Origin: Adineta steineri
Taxonomy: Eukaryota; Rotifera; Eurotatoria; Adinetida; Adinetidae
Length of the DNA stretch: 64,000 nt
NCBI GenBank assembly: GCA_905250115.1
Contig: CAJNOI010000064.1
Span: forward strand, 124,001 to 188,000
Direction: 5' to 3'
The notes beneath the pieces are model-generated. The model saw only the letters and a list, made by a program, of their open reading frames with translations. It was not told where the DNA came from and searched no databases. Shown here piece after piece: positions 24,991 to 36,180 of this stretch (the stretch's first letter is position 1; every line of letters begins with the position of its first letter). A program made the translations under genes and the position numbers.

Positions 24991-26019
24991 ATGTATCGTC
25001 GGTCTAAGACACTACACCAACCTATCTTAATTCTGTTCGCGTTTGTATTAACTATTACATTAATAAATTATTCATCTATTCGACATACAAAATGTTTATC
25101 ATGTCCATCATTAAGAAACTCCACTAAACCAACGATTTTATTTAATAATTTTTCAAATACAGAAGATGAAAGCACTGCTGTTGATGATCTATCTATATTA
25201 TGTTTAGAGTTGTCACATCGTTATGATAGTGAACAGAATTTACCTCAATCACCAATAATTTTTCCACCTTCGTATCCTTCTACAAAAACATTTCGTTTTC
25301 CTTATCGTTATTCTCATTGGAAATCATCACTTATTCTTCCTCGTGCATTCTCTCGCTGTGAACATACATTAGTAATGCATTTATTAACAATAATTGATAG
25401 ATTATGTCGTCAACATAATATTACTTATTTTTTATATGAAGGAACATTACTAGGATCTATAAGACATCATGATATTATACCTTGGGATGATGATGTTGAT
25501 ATAATAATACCAAATCGACAACGAAAACTTTTTACTAATGTATTCAAAGAAGTGAATAAAACATTAATTGGATTAGTTTTACATGAAGGTGATACATCAG
25601 AACAAGACTTTTATAAATTATTTTATATTAATACTCCAATTGCTGGAGAATTTGAATGGCATTTTCCATTTGTTGATATTTTCTTCTATGAACAAGATCA
25701 ATCTTCTTTATGGAGTTTACAAACACCCGATGTAAAAATTCGAAAAAGACATATTTTTCCATTAATTCTAAGACCACTCGGGCAATTGTGGTTGCCTGCA
25801 CCAAAAAGACCGAAACGTATGTTTCAATTCGATCCTTTTGATGAATGTAGAAGTCATTTTTGGAATCACAGAAATGAAAGTGAACAAGAACAGGTAACAG
25901 TTAAATGCGATCTTCTAAAAGATATTTATCCATTTGTTGAACAAATTAAAAATGAAACAAATTCAATTGAAGATTTAAAAATTAACAATACTATTATTCA
26001 CACTGTTATTTTGGAGTAA
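24991..26019 (+). CDS. LicD/fukutin-like type II membrane protein, array copy 3
   Basis: One exon, 342 aa. The upstream ATG of copies 1 and 2 is ATA here, which supports MYRRSK as the true start of all three. The membrane segment and LicD motifs (LYEGTLLGSIRHHD, PWDDDVDIIIP) are intact. The protein is a mosaic: PNRQRKLFTNVF and HEGDTSEQDFYKL follow copy 2, whereas EQDQSSLWSLQTPD and KIRKRH follow copy 1. The C-terminus ends early at HTVILE instead of the FKK(V/L)RYGA of the other two, and the 3' flank is not the repeated one. Confidence 0.85.
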   Translation: MYRRSKTLHQPILILFAFVLTITLINYSSIRHTKCLSCPSLRNSTKPTILFNNFSNTEDESTAVDDLSILCLELSHRYDSEQNLPQSPIIFPPSYPSTKTFRFPYRYSHWKSSLILPRAFSRCEHTLVMHLLTIIDRLCRQHNITYFLYEGTLLGSIRHHDIIPWDDDVDIIIPNRQRKLFTNVFKEVNKTLIGLVLHEGDTSEQDFYKLFYINTPIAGEFEWHFPFVDIFFYEQDQSSLWSLQTPDVKIRKRHIFPLILRPLGQLWLPAPKRPKRMFQFDPFDECRSHFWNHRNESEQEQVTVKCDLLKDIYPFVEQIKNETNSIEDLKINNTIIHTVILE

Positions 26020-27785
26020 TTTTATTATTTTATTTTGTGGTTCAGAAAAAATTTTAGGTTCAAGAAAAAAATATTCTTTTTTGTTATATGTTATATAAAT
26101 GAATAAAATAAGTTTTTTTTTTCTTTTGTTATTTATTATAATACTCTTTGGCATTCAGAAAAATTCATTCATTAATAAGAAGAAAAGAATAGGTGTCAGC
26201 GCAGTTCTCGAGAGGTTAAAGTGTGAAACACGAAGTAGCTGCTGTAGCATCAGTTAATGAGAATTAATAATATCTGTCACGTCTATAGGAGGGGGAAAGA
26301 GGTGATGGATGTGTACAAATTTCTAGCCATAACACTTCAGTACCCTTGTTAATTCATATTTCATAAAATATATCTTTTAGTTTGAGATAAAGTCATTATA
26401 GGTAACAACTGTTACCTTACATATCATACACCAAATTATATTATTCGATTGTAGAAAAATGTTGTCATTCAAGAAGATATCATTGCACAATTATGTCTTC
26501 TTTATTGATTGGAATCTGAATATAAAAGTTTGATGATGTGATTAATAAATTCGAATGTTATAAATACTAGTGAATGTATGAGAAATAATTTATTCACAAA
26601 TTATATGATATGCTGTTCCATTTTATAGATGGTTCTTACTATTAAAAAATATCTCTAGCTTCTTCAATTATTTTATTGTTACAAGAAATTATACAAAAAT
26701 GAGCATTTACGAGTAATAGTTATCTACTATTCCTTTAATCTTATAAAATATAATTTAGTAGTGTTACACTTATAATGAAATTTGAATGACAATGTTTGCA
26801 CATTGATATATTAAAGAACTTTAATTGTTGACGAATGTAAAACTTCAATAAAATACTCATGTTGAAACATCGGGATTTATAGATATATCAGATATGTCTA
26901 TATTAGTGGAAGTGATACTGTATATTCCTAAGACTATAACGTCTTTTTTAAACATTTCTATGGTATGGTAAGAAAAGAATAATCGTTAAGACGAAATTAT
27001 TTGAGTTTTATTATAAGTTTGTGATAATAAATAATTGCCTAATTTAAAAGAACAGAAAGTAAGTATTATTTCAACAAATTCCAATAGAAATAAATTAGAA
27101 CGTAGTGTCTTTTTCACATTTTAAAAGACAAAAAAGAAACTATATGAAATTATATATATCAGATTTTTAAGCGTCTCCTGTTGGCAACAGAATCTTGTGC
27201 AATATATCAGTTTTCATCTTTTAGTTGTCAAGGATACACAGCAATTATTAATTAATAATATGTACATTGTGTAAAACTCAATGTTATTAGCATTAATCAG
27301 TCATCGATTCTAAATATTTATTTGTAAACCAGTGATTGTTCTACTATAAAAACTCGACAAATTTTAATATTTCAATAAACTTAATAGAAAACTTTCAGAT
27401 ATCGGTTTTCATTTCATTTCGTGAGTGACGAAAATCACCAACTTTACACTTTGTAATCATCATAATAACATTCTAAAATTGCTGGTAGAGTCAGATCAAT
27501 GGTCGGTATCGAAACTATTTTAAAAAGAGAATATTGACGACTATAAGAATTACAGCTTAAGTACAGGATGTTCCAGTTTGAAGACAATAGCAGAGAATGC
27601 CTAAGAGTATAAACTAAAAAAATATTTTGATCAATGCATAATTAGAAAAGGATATAGTTAGAATAAATATTACACATCCTCAACATTTTACTTTTGTTTT
27701 ATTAAATTCATTCTTTCAATAAAATATTTGTAAGAGACAAAGCAAATTTGTAAACATGCGCACTGCAGTATTTGATAAGTTGTGT
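26020..27785. other. Intergenic, nothing recognised
   Basis: About 1.8 kb of AT-rich DNA between the LicD array and the convergent receptor gene. A short less AT-rich patch near 26190-26310 has no coding or RNA-gene signature I can identify. Confidence 0.4.
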
Positions 27786-28691
27786 CTATGGGATAGTGTT
27801 GTATCCTATTGATTTGCAAGTTGCTTTTCGAAATACAAATATCACTCCATCTACTGAGTAACCAAGTAGTGAAGTCCAAAATGTACGATGTGGAAAGATG
27901 TCAATACCAGTTGCTTGTCGTCTAAATTTGTTATAAGACATGAAGACAACTAAATAGATAACTACAAGAACCACGAACAAAATGATGATAAGTGATCCTC
28001 CACTCAGTCCTTTCGGCTTCGAACTATCTAGACAAAATAATATTAGACTGGTTTACAATACAGAATCGGTTTCTGACCTTTACAACCATCCCAACATACG
28101 CACTTCGATGATAATGTCATGGTATACAAACCACTAACAGGATGATGTCCGTGCACTTCTAGCTTGTCAGGCTCTCCTGAATTCAAACAACGAAGATCAA
28201 CAGATAATGATCTTTTTTCATCCGATATGTAGACCAGAGTCGGAATATCTTGACCCGATGTCGTCTTCCATTGAACACTACTTTGAGGGCCTAATGAATA
28301 AGCTACTTTTTCGTCAGTGGCGTAAACTAGGTGAAATTATCAGAAGTACTAATTAAAAATGTAGTGTTATTGCCCTTTACCTTGACAGCCAGCAACATCT
28401 ATACATGCAGTTTCAGTAAACGAATGGCACGGATTGTACGAATATACTAGAAACAATGAGATTTTCTATGTATGAAAACACGTGATAATTATCATTACCA
28501 TGACCGTCACTTATCTCAGGAGTCATACGTTTCCATGCAGGTGTTCCATCTATATGACCCACGCTAGTTAAATCGATTACGCCTTTTCCATTTAATTTGT
28601 AAATGCAAGGATTTTCTGATGTTAATTTGTGTGGTAGATGCAACAGCAGAAAAAAAGAAAAAAACCAAACAACATTCTTTCGTAAACTCAT
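27786..28691 (-). CDS. MRH-domain sorting receptor, CD-MPR/ATG27-like
   Basis: Four exons join in phase: 28691-28499, 28446-28381, 28326-28078 and 28027-27786, about 249 aa. A signal peptide (VVWFFSFFLLLHLPHKLTS) precedes a luminal MRH lectin domain with the typical cysteine spacing: ENPCIY, YNPCHSF, ACIDVAGCQ, VDLRC, KCVC. One membrane segment (SLIIILFVVLVVIYLVVF) is followed by a short cytoplasmic tail with GIDIFPHRTFW and a nearby DG, matching the tail of the cation-dependent mannose-6-phosphate receptor, which carries lysosomal enzymes from Golgi to endosome. The glutamate usually seen before the final cysteines is not obvious, so phosphomannose binding is uncertain. An in-frame Met at 28751 is possible, but 28691 directly precedes the signal peptide. 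The last intron donor is GTCAGA. Confidence 0.8.
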
Positions 28692-29631
28692 TCTCGTGTA
28701 ATTTTGGCACAAGTGAAAGGAGATAGTGTTATCTCTTTTATTGTCTCTCACTAAAGGTGCTTCTCATTGACAGACACGGGTTGCATATCAACCTAAAGTT
28801 GATCCTTAAAGTGCATTATACATGTAGCGTTTGCAGTCGAAATTCTGCAGAATAGAGTTAATCAAGGAGTAGATGTGTGGTATACGAATTATATGCACTT
28901 TCTTGCTTAATTTTCTAAAGAATAGACTTATAAAATGAAAAGAAAAAGAAAAGTCCATCCATCATTGTCTCCTTATCTTGTTTAGAAGCCAAAAGAAATG
29001 AAAAGAGTAAAAAACAAAGATTATCATGTGAAAAAGATATGAAATACAAATGAAAAGACAAGAGTATTGTTAAGAGTCTTAACACAAGAAGTAAAAATTG
29101 AAATTTCAAAATATAAATCACGTAAATGGCGAGAGTTTTTATTGAGAATCCAAGAAACACATAACAATACAAAAAAAAGTATTTTGATTACAGCTCTCTA
29201 AAGTTCACAAGCATAAACCACTGCCCTTTTCGAAATAGCTAAAGAAAACATTAGGAAGAATAGAAGAATCTGATTTAAGTCGTTCCTTCTTTTACAACAA
29301 TATCTTTTATTGGGAATTATTTCATAGGCTATAGATGATCGATTAGGTCTTTTATTTTTCAAATGAAACGAGGTAAACAATTTCGAGAAAGACATCAATG
29401 TCTGCTTCTGAAATGGCTTGATTTTCTATCCACATCAAATCGATTATATTACTATTTGCTTGTGCATATACTTATATTATAATTGATCATAGTTATCAAA
29501 CACCTATGAATACTTATAATACCCATTGTACGCACTTAATAATAAATAGAGCAAGTTAAAAAAAAATATTGATATGTTTTACAATTTCAGTTCATCGTCT
29601 CACTCTAAAATATTTTCATACCATAAATCAT
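28692..29631. other. Intergenic, nothing recognised
   Basis: Open frames at 28915-29172 and 29198-29398 (minus) are hydrophobic or basic low-complexity reads without motifs or splice support. The region likely holds the promoter of the minus-strand receptor. Confidence 0.35.
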
Positions 29632-30333
29632 TCAACTTTCTTCTTGATCATCTTCCATTAATTCAACTTCGATTTCCCATTTACAACCATAATAATGAAC
29701 ACTTATAATTCTTAATTTTGTTCCGACACATAAAAGTGCTTCTTTCTCGTCACTAAATGTACTCCATTTCCATATATTAGCCAGATTTTTCTTTGCTTTT
29801 TTACTTGATGTTTCTGTTTTTAGTATTAATATAGCATTTCCAGGATAAATTAATAAACGATCAATTGTAAATGATAAAAATGAATTTGTATAATAATAGC
29901 TATTTTGTTTTTCAATATAATATTTAATTTCATTATCACTTAGATTTAAACCACGATAATAAATAGGTTTTAGATTTATTTTAACTAGATTACGAATTAA
30001 TGATCGAAGTTTATTAACATATATCCAATCGATATCATCGAAATTCGCACTAAGTAAATTGAGATTTGTTTTCTTATAAGATTCATTTGTTTGACTATTT
30101 GTATATGATTTAATTACATTTAACATATCATCAGTTAATTCATATTCATTAATAAGAAATGGATAAATATTTTCAAAGTATGGATAATAGATATTTGTTG
30201 TAAGAAGTTTACAATCGAGTGAGTTGGTATCATAATTAAAAAAGAAATGTTCTGTTTCATAATTTTGTGTTGTAGAAGCTAATTGTTTTGGTAAGTAACG
30301 ACTACTACGAGCATCCAAAAGACAACATGCCAT
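29632..30333 (-). CDS. ART-fold mono-ADP-ribosyltransferase-like protein
   Basis: Single exon, 233 aa. The ART fold is suggested by YYRGLNLSDNEI (first motif region), TNSFLSFTIDR (second) and DEKEALLCVGTKLRIISV (third, with an E-x-E pattern). This order is that of arginine-specific mono-ARTs, which move ADP-ribose from NAD+ to proteins. There is no signal peptide or membrane segment, so a cytosolic site is likely; two cysteines at positions 3-4 could be acylated. It is shorter than the ART-TPR proteins elsewhere in the window and has no TPR repeats. The family is heavily expanded in bdelloids. Substrate unknown. Confidence 0.72.
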   Translation of the reverse strand: MACCLLDARSSRYLPKQLASTTQNYETEHFFFNYDTNSLDCKLLTTNIYYPYFENIYPFLINEYELTDDMLNVIKSYTNSQTNESYKKTNLNLLSANFDDIDWIYVNKLRSLIRNLVKINLKPIYYRGLNLSDNEIKYYIEKQNSYYYTNSFLSFTIDRLLIYPGNAILILKTETSSKKAKKNLANIWKWSTFSDEKEALLCVGTKLRIISVHYYGCKWEIEVELMEDDQEES

Positions 30334-31287
30334 GTTCTTATATAATTAGAAAAGAAAGTAGATTGTGTGTATACGTCAAGTAATTACGCCATAGCAAGGT
30401 AAGTAGAAAACAGATGAGTCATTTTTCTATTATTAACTTTCTAATTCATAGGAAAACAAATTATATGATTTTGAGTAATTTATAAAGAAAACAGAATAAT
30501 ACAAAATATTGATCCAGTTATTTTAATTAAACACTGATTATCATATATGGATCAGTTTGTTTACGATATCTATAATCGAATTTTATAATTACTATGTATA
30601 GAGATTTTGAATAATCTTCAGTACCTCTTATTTTACATTGTTAATTAAATCATGGATGTAGTATACTCATTAGAGAGATGATTCATCATTTCATAGATAG
30701 TTATATAAGGAATTGAATCACTATTAATAGTTGATCTATTAATAATAAATTTTGTATGATTCTTACCAATATAATTCATAAAGATAATAAGTCAATATGT
30801 TAATCGAAGGATAGATTTAATTGTTAGATAAATAAGAACAAAAGTTGAGCTATTGAATAGGCTATTATATTATTTGATGAATAAATAGTTGCAAACTGAA
30901 TGCACTTATTGAGCGAAATGTAATGAATAAATTAATTTCAATCAAAACTTTTCGATTCATTGAGAAGAAACTGCTCATTTGATACGCGTGAAATATGCAA
31001 ATCTATAAATTTACGTATTATATTTATCAAAGATTGATTGTAGTCTAAACAATTCTATTGTTTTTTACAGAATTATTCTTCCAAATTTATAAAATAGGAA
31101 CTTTCTATTAATTTATCGTGTTCCTAGTTTAGTAATTAATAAAAAAAGACTTATTAGTATAAAGGATGTTGAGACTAACATCATTTTTTCTATTGACTAT
31201 TTTTCTCTTGGACATGATGAGTATTAGAAATTTTTATTAATTAATTTATTAAACATATAAGATTAAAAGAACAAAATATAAAGTTTT
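30334..31287. other. Intergenic, nothing recognised
   Basis: AT-rich spacer of about 950 bp between two minus-strand genes. No coding or repeat signal seen. Confidence 0.4.
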
Positions 31288-32445
31288 TTATTTCGAAGAA
31301 TAACTATGAAAAATAAAATATTGAGGATTTGTTTGTAAAAAATATGCAAACCCATATAATAATATTCCAAAACCTAATAAACTCAAAACAACTGTAAATG
31401 TATCTTTCCATGGTGCAAATTCAACATATTTTTCTAATAACCATATAACAAACATTGTTCCACCAACTGCTTGAATAAATGGTATTTCAAGCATCGGACC
31501 GAAAAACATTGTTGCTAGTCCACTGAAAAATGTAATGATTTGTAATATCCAAAAAATATATTTTTTTTCTCGCCACTCATCATACAAACGAGATGTAAGA
31601 ATAAGCATTCCAATAAAATAAACAAATGTACCTAAAAGTAATAATGGTCGAGTAAATGGTATTGTTAATATATTTGATCGTTGTTGAATATGTAAAATAC
31701 AACCAATAAGAAGTAAAATAAATGAAGCTATGGTAGCACTTGGAATAATTTTTTCATTTTGAAAACCAATTACAATAACTAATTGTCCAACAAATATTAC
31801 AAAACCTAATGCAGATTCTAAAGCCATAACAGCTAAATAACCAGCTTCTCGATGTTGTTGATATAGAGCAACAAATGTCCAAACAAGAAAACATATCCAA
31901 GATGCGACTAAACCAGCATATTTTTCTCTTGAAAAATGGTATGTTATTGTAAATGATAATGTTGCTACAAATGTAAGGCAACCTAAGAATATTAACCATG
32001 AATTACTTATAAATATCATTAAAAAAATGGATATGATATAAAATAATATTTCCCAAATAATAACTGGTACATGAATTAATATTGGTACTATGAAAATACC
32101 TACTAATATTGATAATGCAATAATTACAATAATTCCAGCTAAAATAGCTATTATATTTGAAAACGATACAATCAGTTGTCGTTGCTGCCAAGTAAGAAAT
32201 TCTTCTTCAGTTAACAATTCTTTACTTCCAACAATTTTCGATGCAGATTCAATATATAATCGTTTTTCTTGAATAGCAACATCGGAATTTAAAATACCAC
32301 GTTTTTCTAAATTATTAACAACATCATAATGTTGTTTAAGTTCACTTATTGATTTTGGTAAATTATGAGAATTGTTATCCAATTCAGCATTTGTAGATAT
32401 ACATAAAATACTGATTATAATTATAATCCAATTGAAATTTACCAT
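31288..32445 (-). CDS. Multi-pass membrane protein of unknown family
   Basis: Single exon, 385 aa. A signal peptide (WIIIIISILCISTNA) precedes a hydrophilic luminal segment of about 70 residues with predicted helices (SISELKQHYDVVNNLEKR, LTEEEFLTWQQRQL). The remainder is about ten hydrophobic membrane segments with short loops, such as HFSREKYAGLV, YQQHREAGYL and RLYDEWREKKY. It ends in a hydrophilic tail, FIFHSYSSK. I do not recognise the family. The lack of introns, in a window where most genes have several, is a mild hint of retroposition or transfer. A transport or sensing role would be a guess. Confidence 0.7.
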   Translation of the reverse strand: MVNFNWIIIIISILCISTNAELDNNSHNLPKSISELKQHYDVVNNLEKRGILNSDVAIQEKRLYIESASKIVGSKELLTEEEFLTWQQRQLIVSFSNIIAILAGIIVIIALSILVGIFIVPILIHVPVIIWEILFYIISIFLMIFISNSWLIFLGCLTFVATLSFTITYHFSREKYAGLVASWICFLVWTFVALYQQHREAGYLAVMALESALGFVIFVGQLVIVIGFQNEKIIPSATIASFILLLIGCILHIQQRSNILTIPFTRPLLLLGTFVYFIGMLILTSRLYDEWREKKYIFWILQIITFFSGLATMFFGPMLEIPFIQAVGGTMFVIWLLEKYVEFAPWKDTFTVVLSLLGFGILLYGFAYFLQTNPQYFIFHSYSSK

Positions 32446-33195
32446 TATAATACAAAATCAACCTTCAAAGATTTTTATGTATTGTTGTTTATGTTAAAAA
32501 TACATAAAGAAATGTATCATCAAGGTAGATGCGATCGAATAAAAAGTGACTGAGACAGCACAATATTTTTTTTTGTTTCTCACTGACACATGTAGAAAGA
32601 AAAAAAAGTATTGCACCATAACTATGTAAGTGTGAGTCATACAGAAACTATTCCATTATTACTCACACATTATTTATCTAGGGTTTTTGTTGGATGATAC
32701 AAAATGAGATCGATTTCTTATATTTTTTTTTCTTGTAATTAATGCTAACTCATAGGTGATATATAAACCTTTTGTCAATACAATTAAAAATATATGTATA
32801 AAATCAAGCAGACGATGATTTTTTAAAAACATTATAATTTGCAGAATATTTCTACACTCATTTATAAGACATCAAAATCAAATGCAAAAACAAGAATTCT
32901 TATGTAATAAATTTTTTCGATTTACACTGGACATTAAGAAAAAGTCAAGTTTATTTTCAAATATTCTATTTCTATGCACTGTTTATGAATGAATTTTCAA
33001 CATTGATCATGTAAAAATTGTTTTTTTTCGATTAGAATACGTATTTAATTATACTATTCAACTAACATTATATAAAGCAAATGCTATATGATACAGAAAG
33101 AAAAAAATGTATCAGTTTGACTGACCATCTGTCATAAAATTATATGTATATAAATACTGACAAAACTTTTAAGTACATAATAAAGAAAATAAGAA
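32446..33195. other. Intergenic, nothing recognised
   Basis: AT-rich spacer of about 750 bp between two minus-strand genes, with poly-T/poly-A runs only. Confidence 0.4.
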
Positions 33196-34575
33196 TTAGA
33201 ATAATGTACAACGTCGTCGTGTTGATGTTGTTGTCGTTGATAATTTTGGTATACTTTCTTTGGATAATATATGATCAACTCGATAGGATATTGGCGGTAA
33301 AAGATCATTAATTTTCTTTCCATCTTCCAATGCAATTGGTGTTTCCCATGTTGAATCAAATTCTGATTCTAAATAAGTTATTTCGTCTGGTCCTCTAGTT
33401 GTCGTTTTATTTGTTGAAGTTATAGATTTAATTTGTTGAAATTCTGTTGCAATTTGATCAATAGCTTCATTATATTTTTGTTCTTCTATCCATAATTTAT
33501 TAGCTGTTGTAAAAATTTTACTAAGTTGATCATATTGATTAATAAGTATTTGAAAAAAAAAATTATAAGCTTCATCTATTTCATTCATTGCAAGTAAAAT
33601 ATGTCCAAATAAGATTTCCGATTGTTGCCATTGACATAAAGAACTTGTTGTACGCTTCGTATATGAAAATTGTTTCGATAATTTAACACATTCATTTGTA
33701 CCAACTAATTGTACAATCCATAGATTATTTTTATCATTTGAATTAAAAACTCGAATAATTTTAAATGTTGGTTGATCAGCTAATTCAAGTTCAAATATTA
33801 TTGAAACTTCATCATTACAACGAGAACAACATTGAAGTGATTGATGACGTGCATCAACTGTTCTAGTATGTCCTTGAAGATGAATAAATGAATTAAATGA
33901 AATAAGATTATTTACATTTGATTCTAATTTTTCAATTAAATTCTTTTTTATAACACTTCCATAAAAAATCTTTTTATTTGCACTTGTTTTTTGTACAAGA
34001 TTACGTATCGATGAACGAAGAGTATATAAAGTTATGAATGGATTATATTCCATTTGTCTATTTATAATTGGTATATCAATAGATTGTTTTGATATAACTG
34101 TATCGATATTCATTGATGTTTGTTTTAAAAATTCATACCATAAATATGTTTCTAAATTATCTGTAATAAAACGAATAAGTTGTCGATTATGAACTTGTTT
34201 AATTAAAATATTTTCAAGTGTATCTTGTAAATCTTCGATTGTTGTAAATAATCCAATAATATGAGTCGATGAATTTGATTCTTTCATAAATGGTTCATAA
34301 ATTTGTCGATTAAAATTTTGACAAAAAATAAAAATTTTTATTGAAGAATTTTTTTGTTTCGAAAGAATTTCTTGAACAGAATTATAATCACCATTAAGAA
34401 TAAGTGCTAATGGCACAAATTCACTTTTTTCATTTAATACAATACTTTTCAATAAATATTTACCATCGGCAAAAAATCTTGTCGTAAAATTAAAAAGACA
34501 TCGTTTTAAATTTGAATTCGTTGATTTATCAAGACAAAAAACTAAAGGTTTAGTTTGGTCTATAGTTGTAGTCAT
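33196..34575 (-). CDS. Divergent ART-like protein with C-terminal CaaX box
   Basis: Single exon, 459 aa. The N-terminal 130 residues form the alpha/beta region seen in bdelloid ART-TPR proteins (KIFIFCQNFNRQIYEP, HIIGLFTTIEDLQDTL). A middle part keeps the outline of an ART domain (TLYTLRSSIRNLVQK, KKIFYGSVI, LISFNSFIHLQGHTR) but is divergent, so it may bind rather than catalyse. Residues about 320-380 (ILFGHILLAMNEIDEAYNFF, LWIEEQKYNEAIDQI) resemble one or two TPR hairpins. The protein ends RRRCTLF, a basic patch followed by a CaaX box, predicting prenylation and membrane attachment. Fold-level homology to the ART-TPR gene at 61113-62840 is my inference from layout. Confidence 0.65.
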   Translation of the reverse strand: MTTTIDQTKPLVFCLDKSTNSNLKRCLFNFTTRFFADGKYLLKSIVLNEKSEFVPLALILNGDYNSVQEILSKQKNSSIKIFIFCQNFNRQIYEPFMKESNSSTHIIGLFTTIEDLQDTLENILIKQVHNRQLIRFITDNLETYLWYEFLKQTSMNIDTVISKQSIDIPIINRQMEYNPFITLYTLRSSIRNLVQKTSANKKIFYGSVIKKNLIEKLESNVNNLISFNSFIHLQGHTRTVDARHQSLQCCSRCNDEVSIIFELELADQPTFKIIRVFNSNDKNNLWIVQLVGTNECVKLSKQFSYTKRTTSSLCQWQQSEILFGHILLAMNEIDEAYNFFFQILINQYDQLSKIFTTANKLWIEEQKYNEAIDQIATEFQQIKSITSTNKTTTRGPDEITYLESEFDSTWETPIALEDGKKINDLLPPISYRVDHILSKESIPKLSTTTTSTRRRCTLF

Positions 34576-35805
34576 TTTTTAGCATAAAATAATCATGTAC
34601 TATTATTCTTTATAGCGTAGCACGAGTTAAGGGGTGTATATTTATTTAAATATTGATCTAAATCTTTTTTTTCTTCTCCTTATTCTGACTAGATGACAAT
34701 CTGTTCAATAAAAAAAAAACGACGTATGAATGACAAATACTCTATGAATATATATTAACATCATGACGTCAATAGATGGAATTGTCTATGTTGATTATAT
34801 GGAAAGAATCGTTTATATTTATTGTTTTTTTATGACATGCTTATAATTAAATATAGAATAAAAAAATAATGTACCGAACTATTCTATATTTTTAAAGTTT
34901 ATTGATTCCAGAAGTATGATTAGAATATGAATATTTCTGATGAAGACATCAAATTGTGTATTTGTTATAGATTAAGAAGTGTTTTGTATATGTCTATGAT
35001 GATTTTCTATTAAAAAGGCTTTTGACTGTCTGAGTGATTGTAAACATTTTTTTTTAAATTTATATATATATACCAATGAGCGACAAGCAAATATTTACCA
35101 TTATCATTATTATCGATAAAATTTAGTTGTTTTTAACCATTATTTGCAAGAAAATATTAATCGTCTAGGTATTTTGCACGACTATTACCTGTTTGTAGTG
35201 AGTTGCTGATCTAGTTTTATTGTTCGATTAATTGATAATCAACTGAAATTCACATTCTTTGTTAGGTTATGTACAGAACAGTCGAATGTGTATTCGAGCA
35301 AGGTTCGTTTTTATCGATATTTACTGATAAAGTATTTTAATTGATTAACGTTTACTTGTAGAATATTACAGAAGAATGCAAAATTCCGAATCGATATTAG
35401 ACAACTGATTTACAAACTTTTAATCTTTTTATAACATTAGATTGTACAGATAATACTTATCAATATTGTCACAAATAAAAGATTCCTATATAAATCCAGT
35501 ACAAACTTGAAAGTTAATATTTACAATTCATGTCCTGAAAAATCAAGACATACATAAAAACAATGTCAACAATTATTTATTTATAGATCTGCTTATCAAA
35601 AGATATATTTGGATGATGAGAAAGTGAAAGAATTATCATTTGTACATTAATTATATTCTAAAATCATTTCTGACTATAAACTATGACAATCTTCTATATT
35701 AGCTCAACAATGTATGGATGATCTATCTTTAGTTCGATGATAAACATCAACTATAGGCACATTTATCTAAGATGAAGTATCATTAATATATAATATTATT
35801 GCATC
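34576..35805. other. Intergenic, nothing recognised
   Basis: AT-rich spacer with no coding or repeat signal that I can support. Confidence 0.4.
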
Positions 35806-36180
35806 TTAGTTGAACGTTATTTTATCTGGTGTCATAAAATCAGTAATAGTTCCTTGTAATTCAGATGTTAATACATCGCAATGTAATATAATACTTTGAT
35901 AATATGGTACATCAGAAGAACCTTGCTTATAAATAATTTGTGAACCTGTAATTTCTTTTTCAGAAGTATTTGTTGAACATGTTCCAATATTATGATTGAG
36001 TATAGTAAATTTTGACAATATATATATATTTATTCTTTTAATAAGTTTACTTAGTTTTCTCATATGAATAGATCAGCTCTTCCGAATCGTGGATTTAGCT
36101 TAACATCATATTCTTCAGGAACTGCGATGAAAGTTAATTCGAATTCTAAAAAATTTTTTCTAAAAACCGTTAGAAGAAGT
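35806..36180 (-). pseudogene. Possible remnant of an unidentified gene
   Basis: Two minus-strand pieces have coding-like composition but different frames. About 36170-36065 reads FLEFELTFIAVPEEYDVKL and then NPRFGRADLFI before a TGA. About 36010-35806 reads NHNIGTCSTNTSEKEITG, DVPYYQSIILHCDVL and TITDFMTPDKITFN, then a stop. No normal intron fits between them. It may be a decayed gene or the last exons of one whose start is lost. Family not recognised. Confidence 0.3.

Noticed and set aside
26190-26310. Possible small RNA gene in a less AT-rich patch
   Set aside because: No cloverleaf, no TTCGA arm in the right place, and no conserved RNA motif could be found by eye.
28915-29398. Minus-strand frames of 85 and 66 codons
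   Set aside because: Low-complexity hydrophobic or basic reads with no domain and no exon links.
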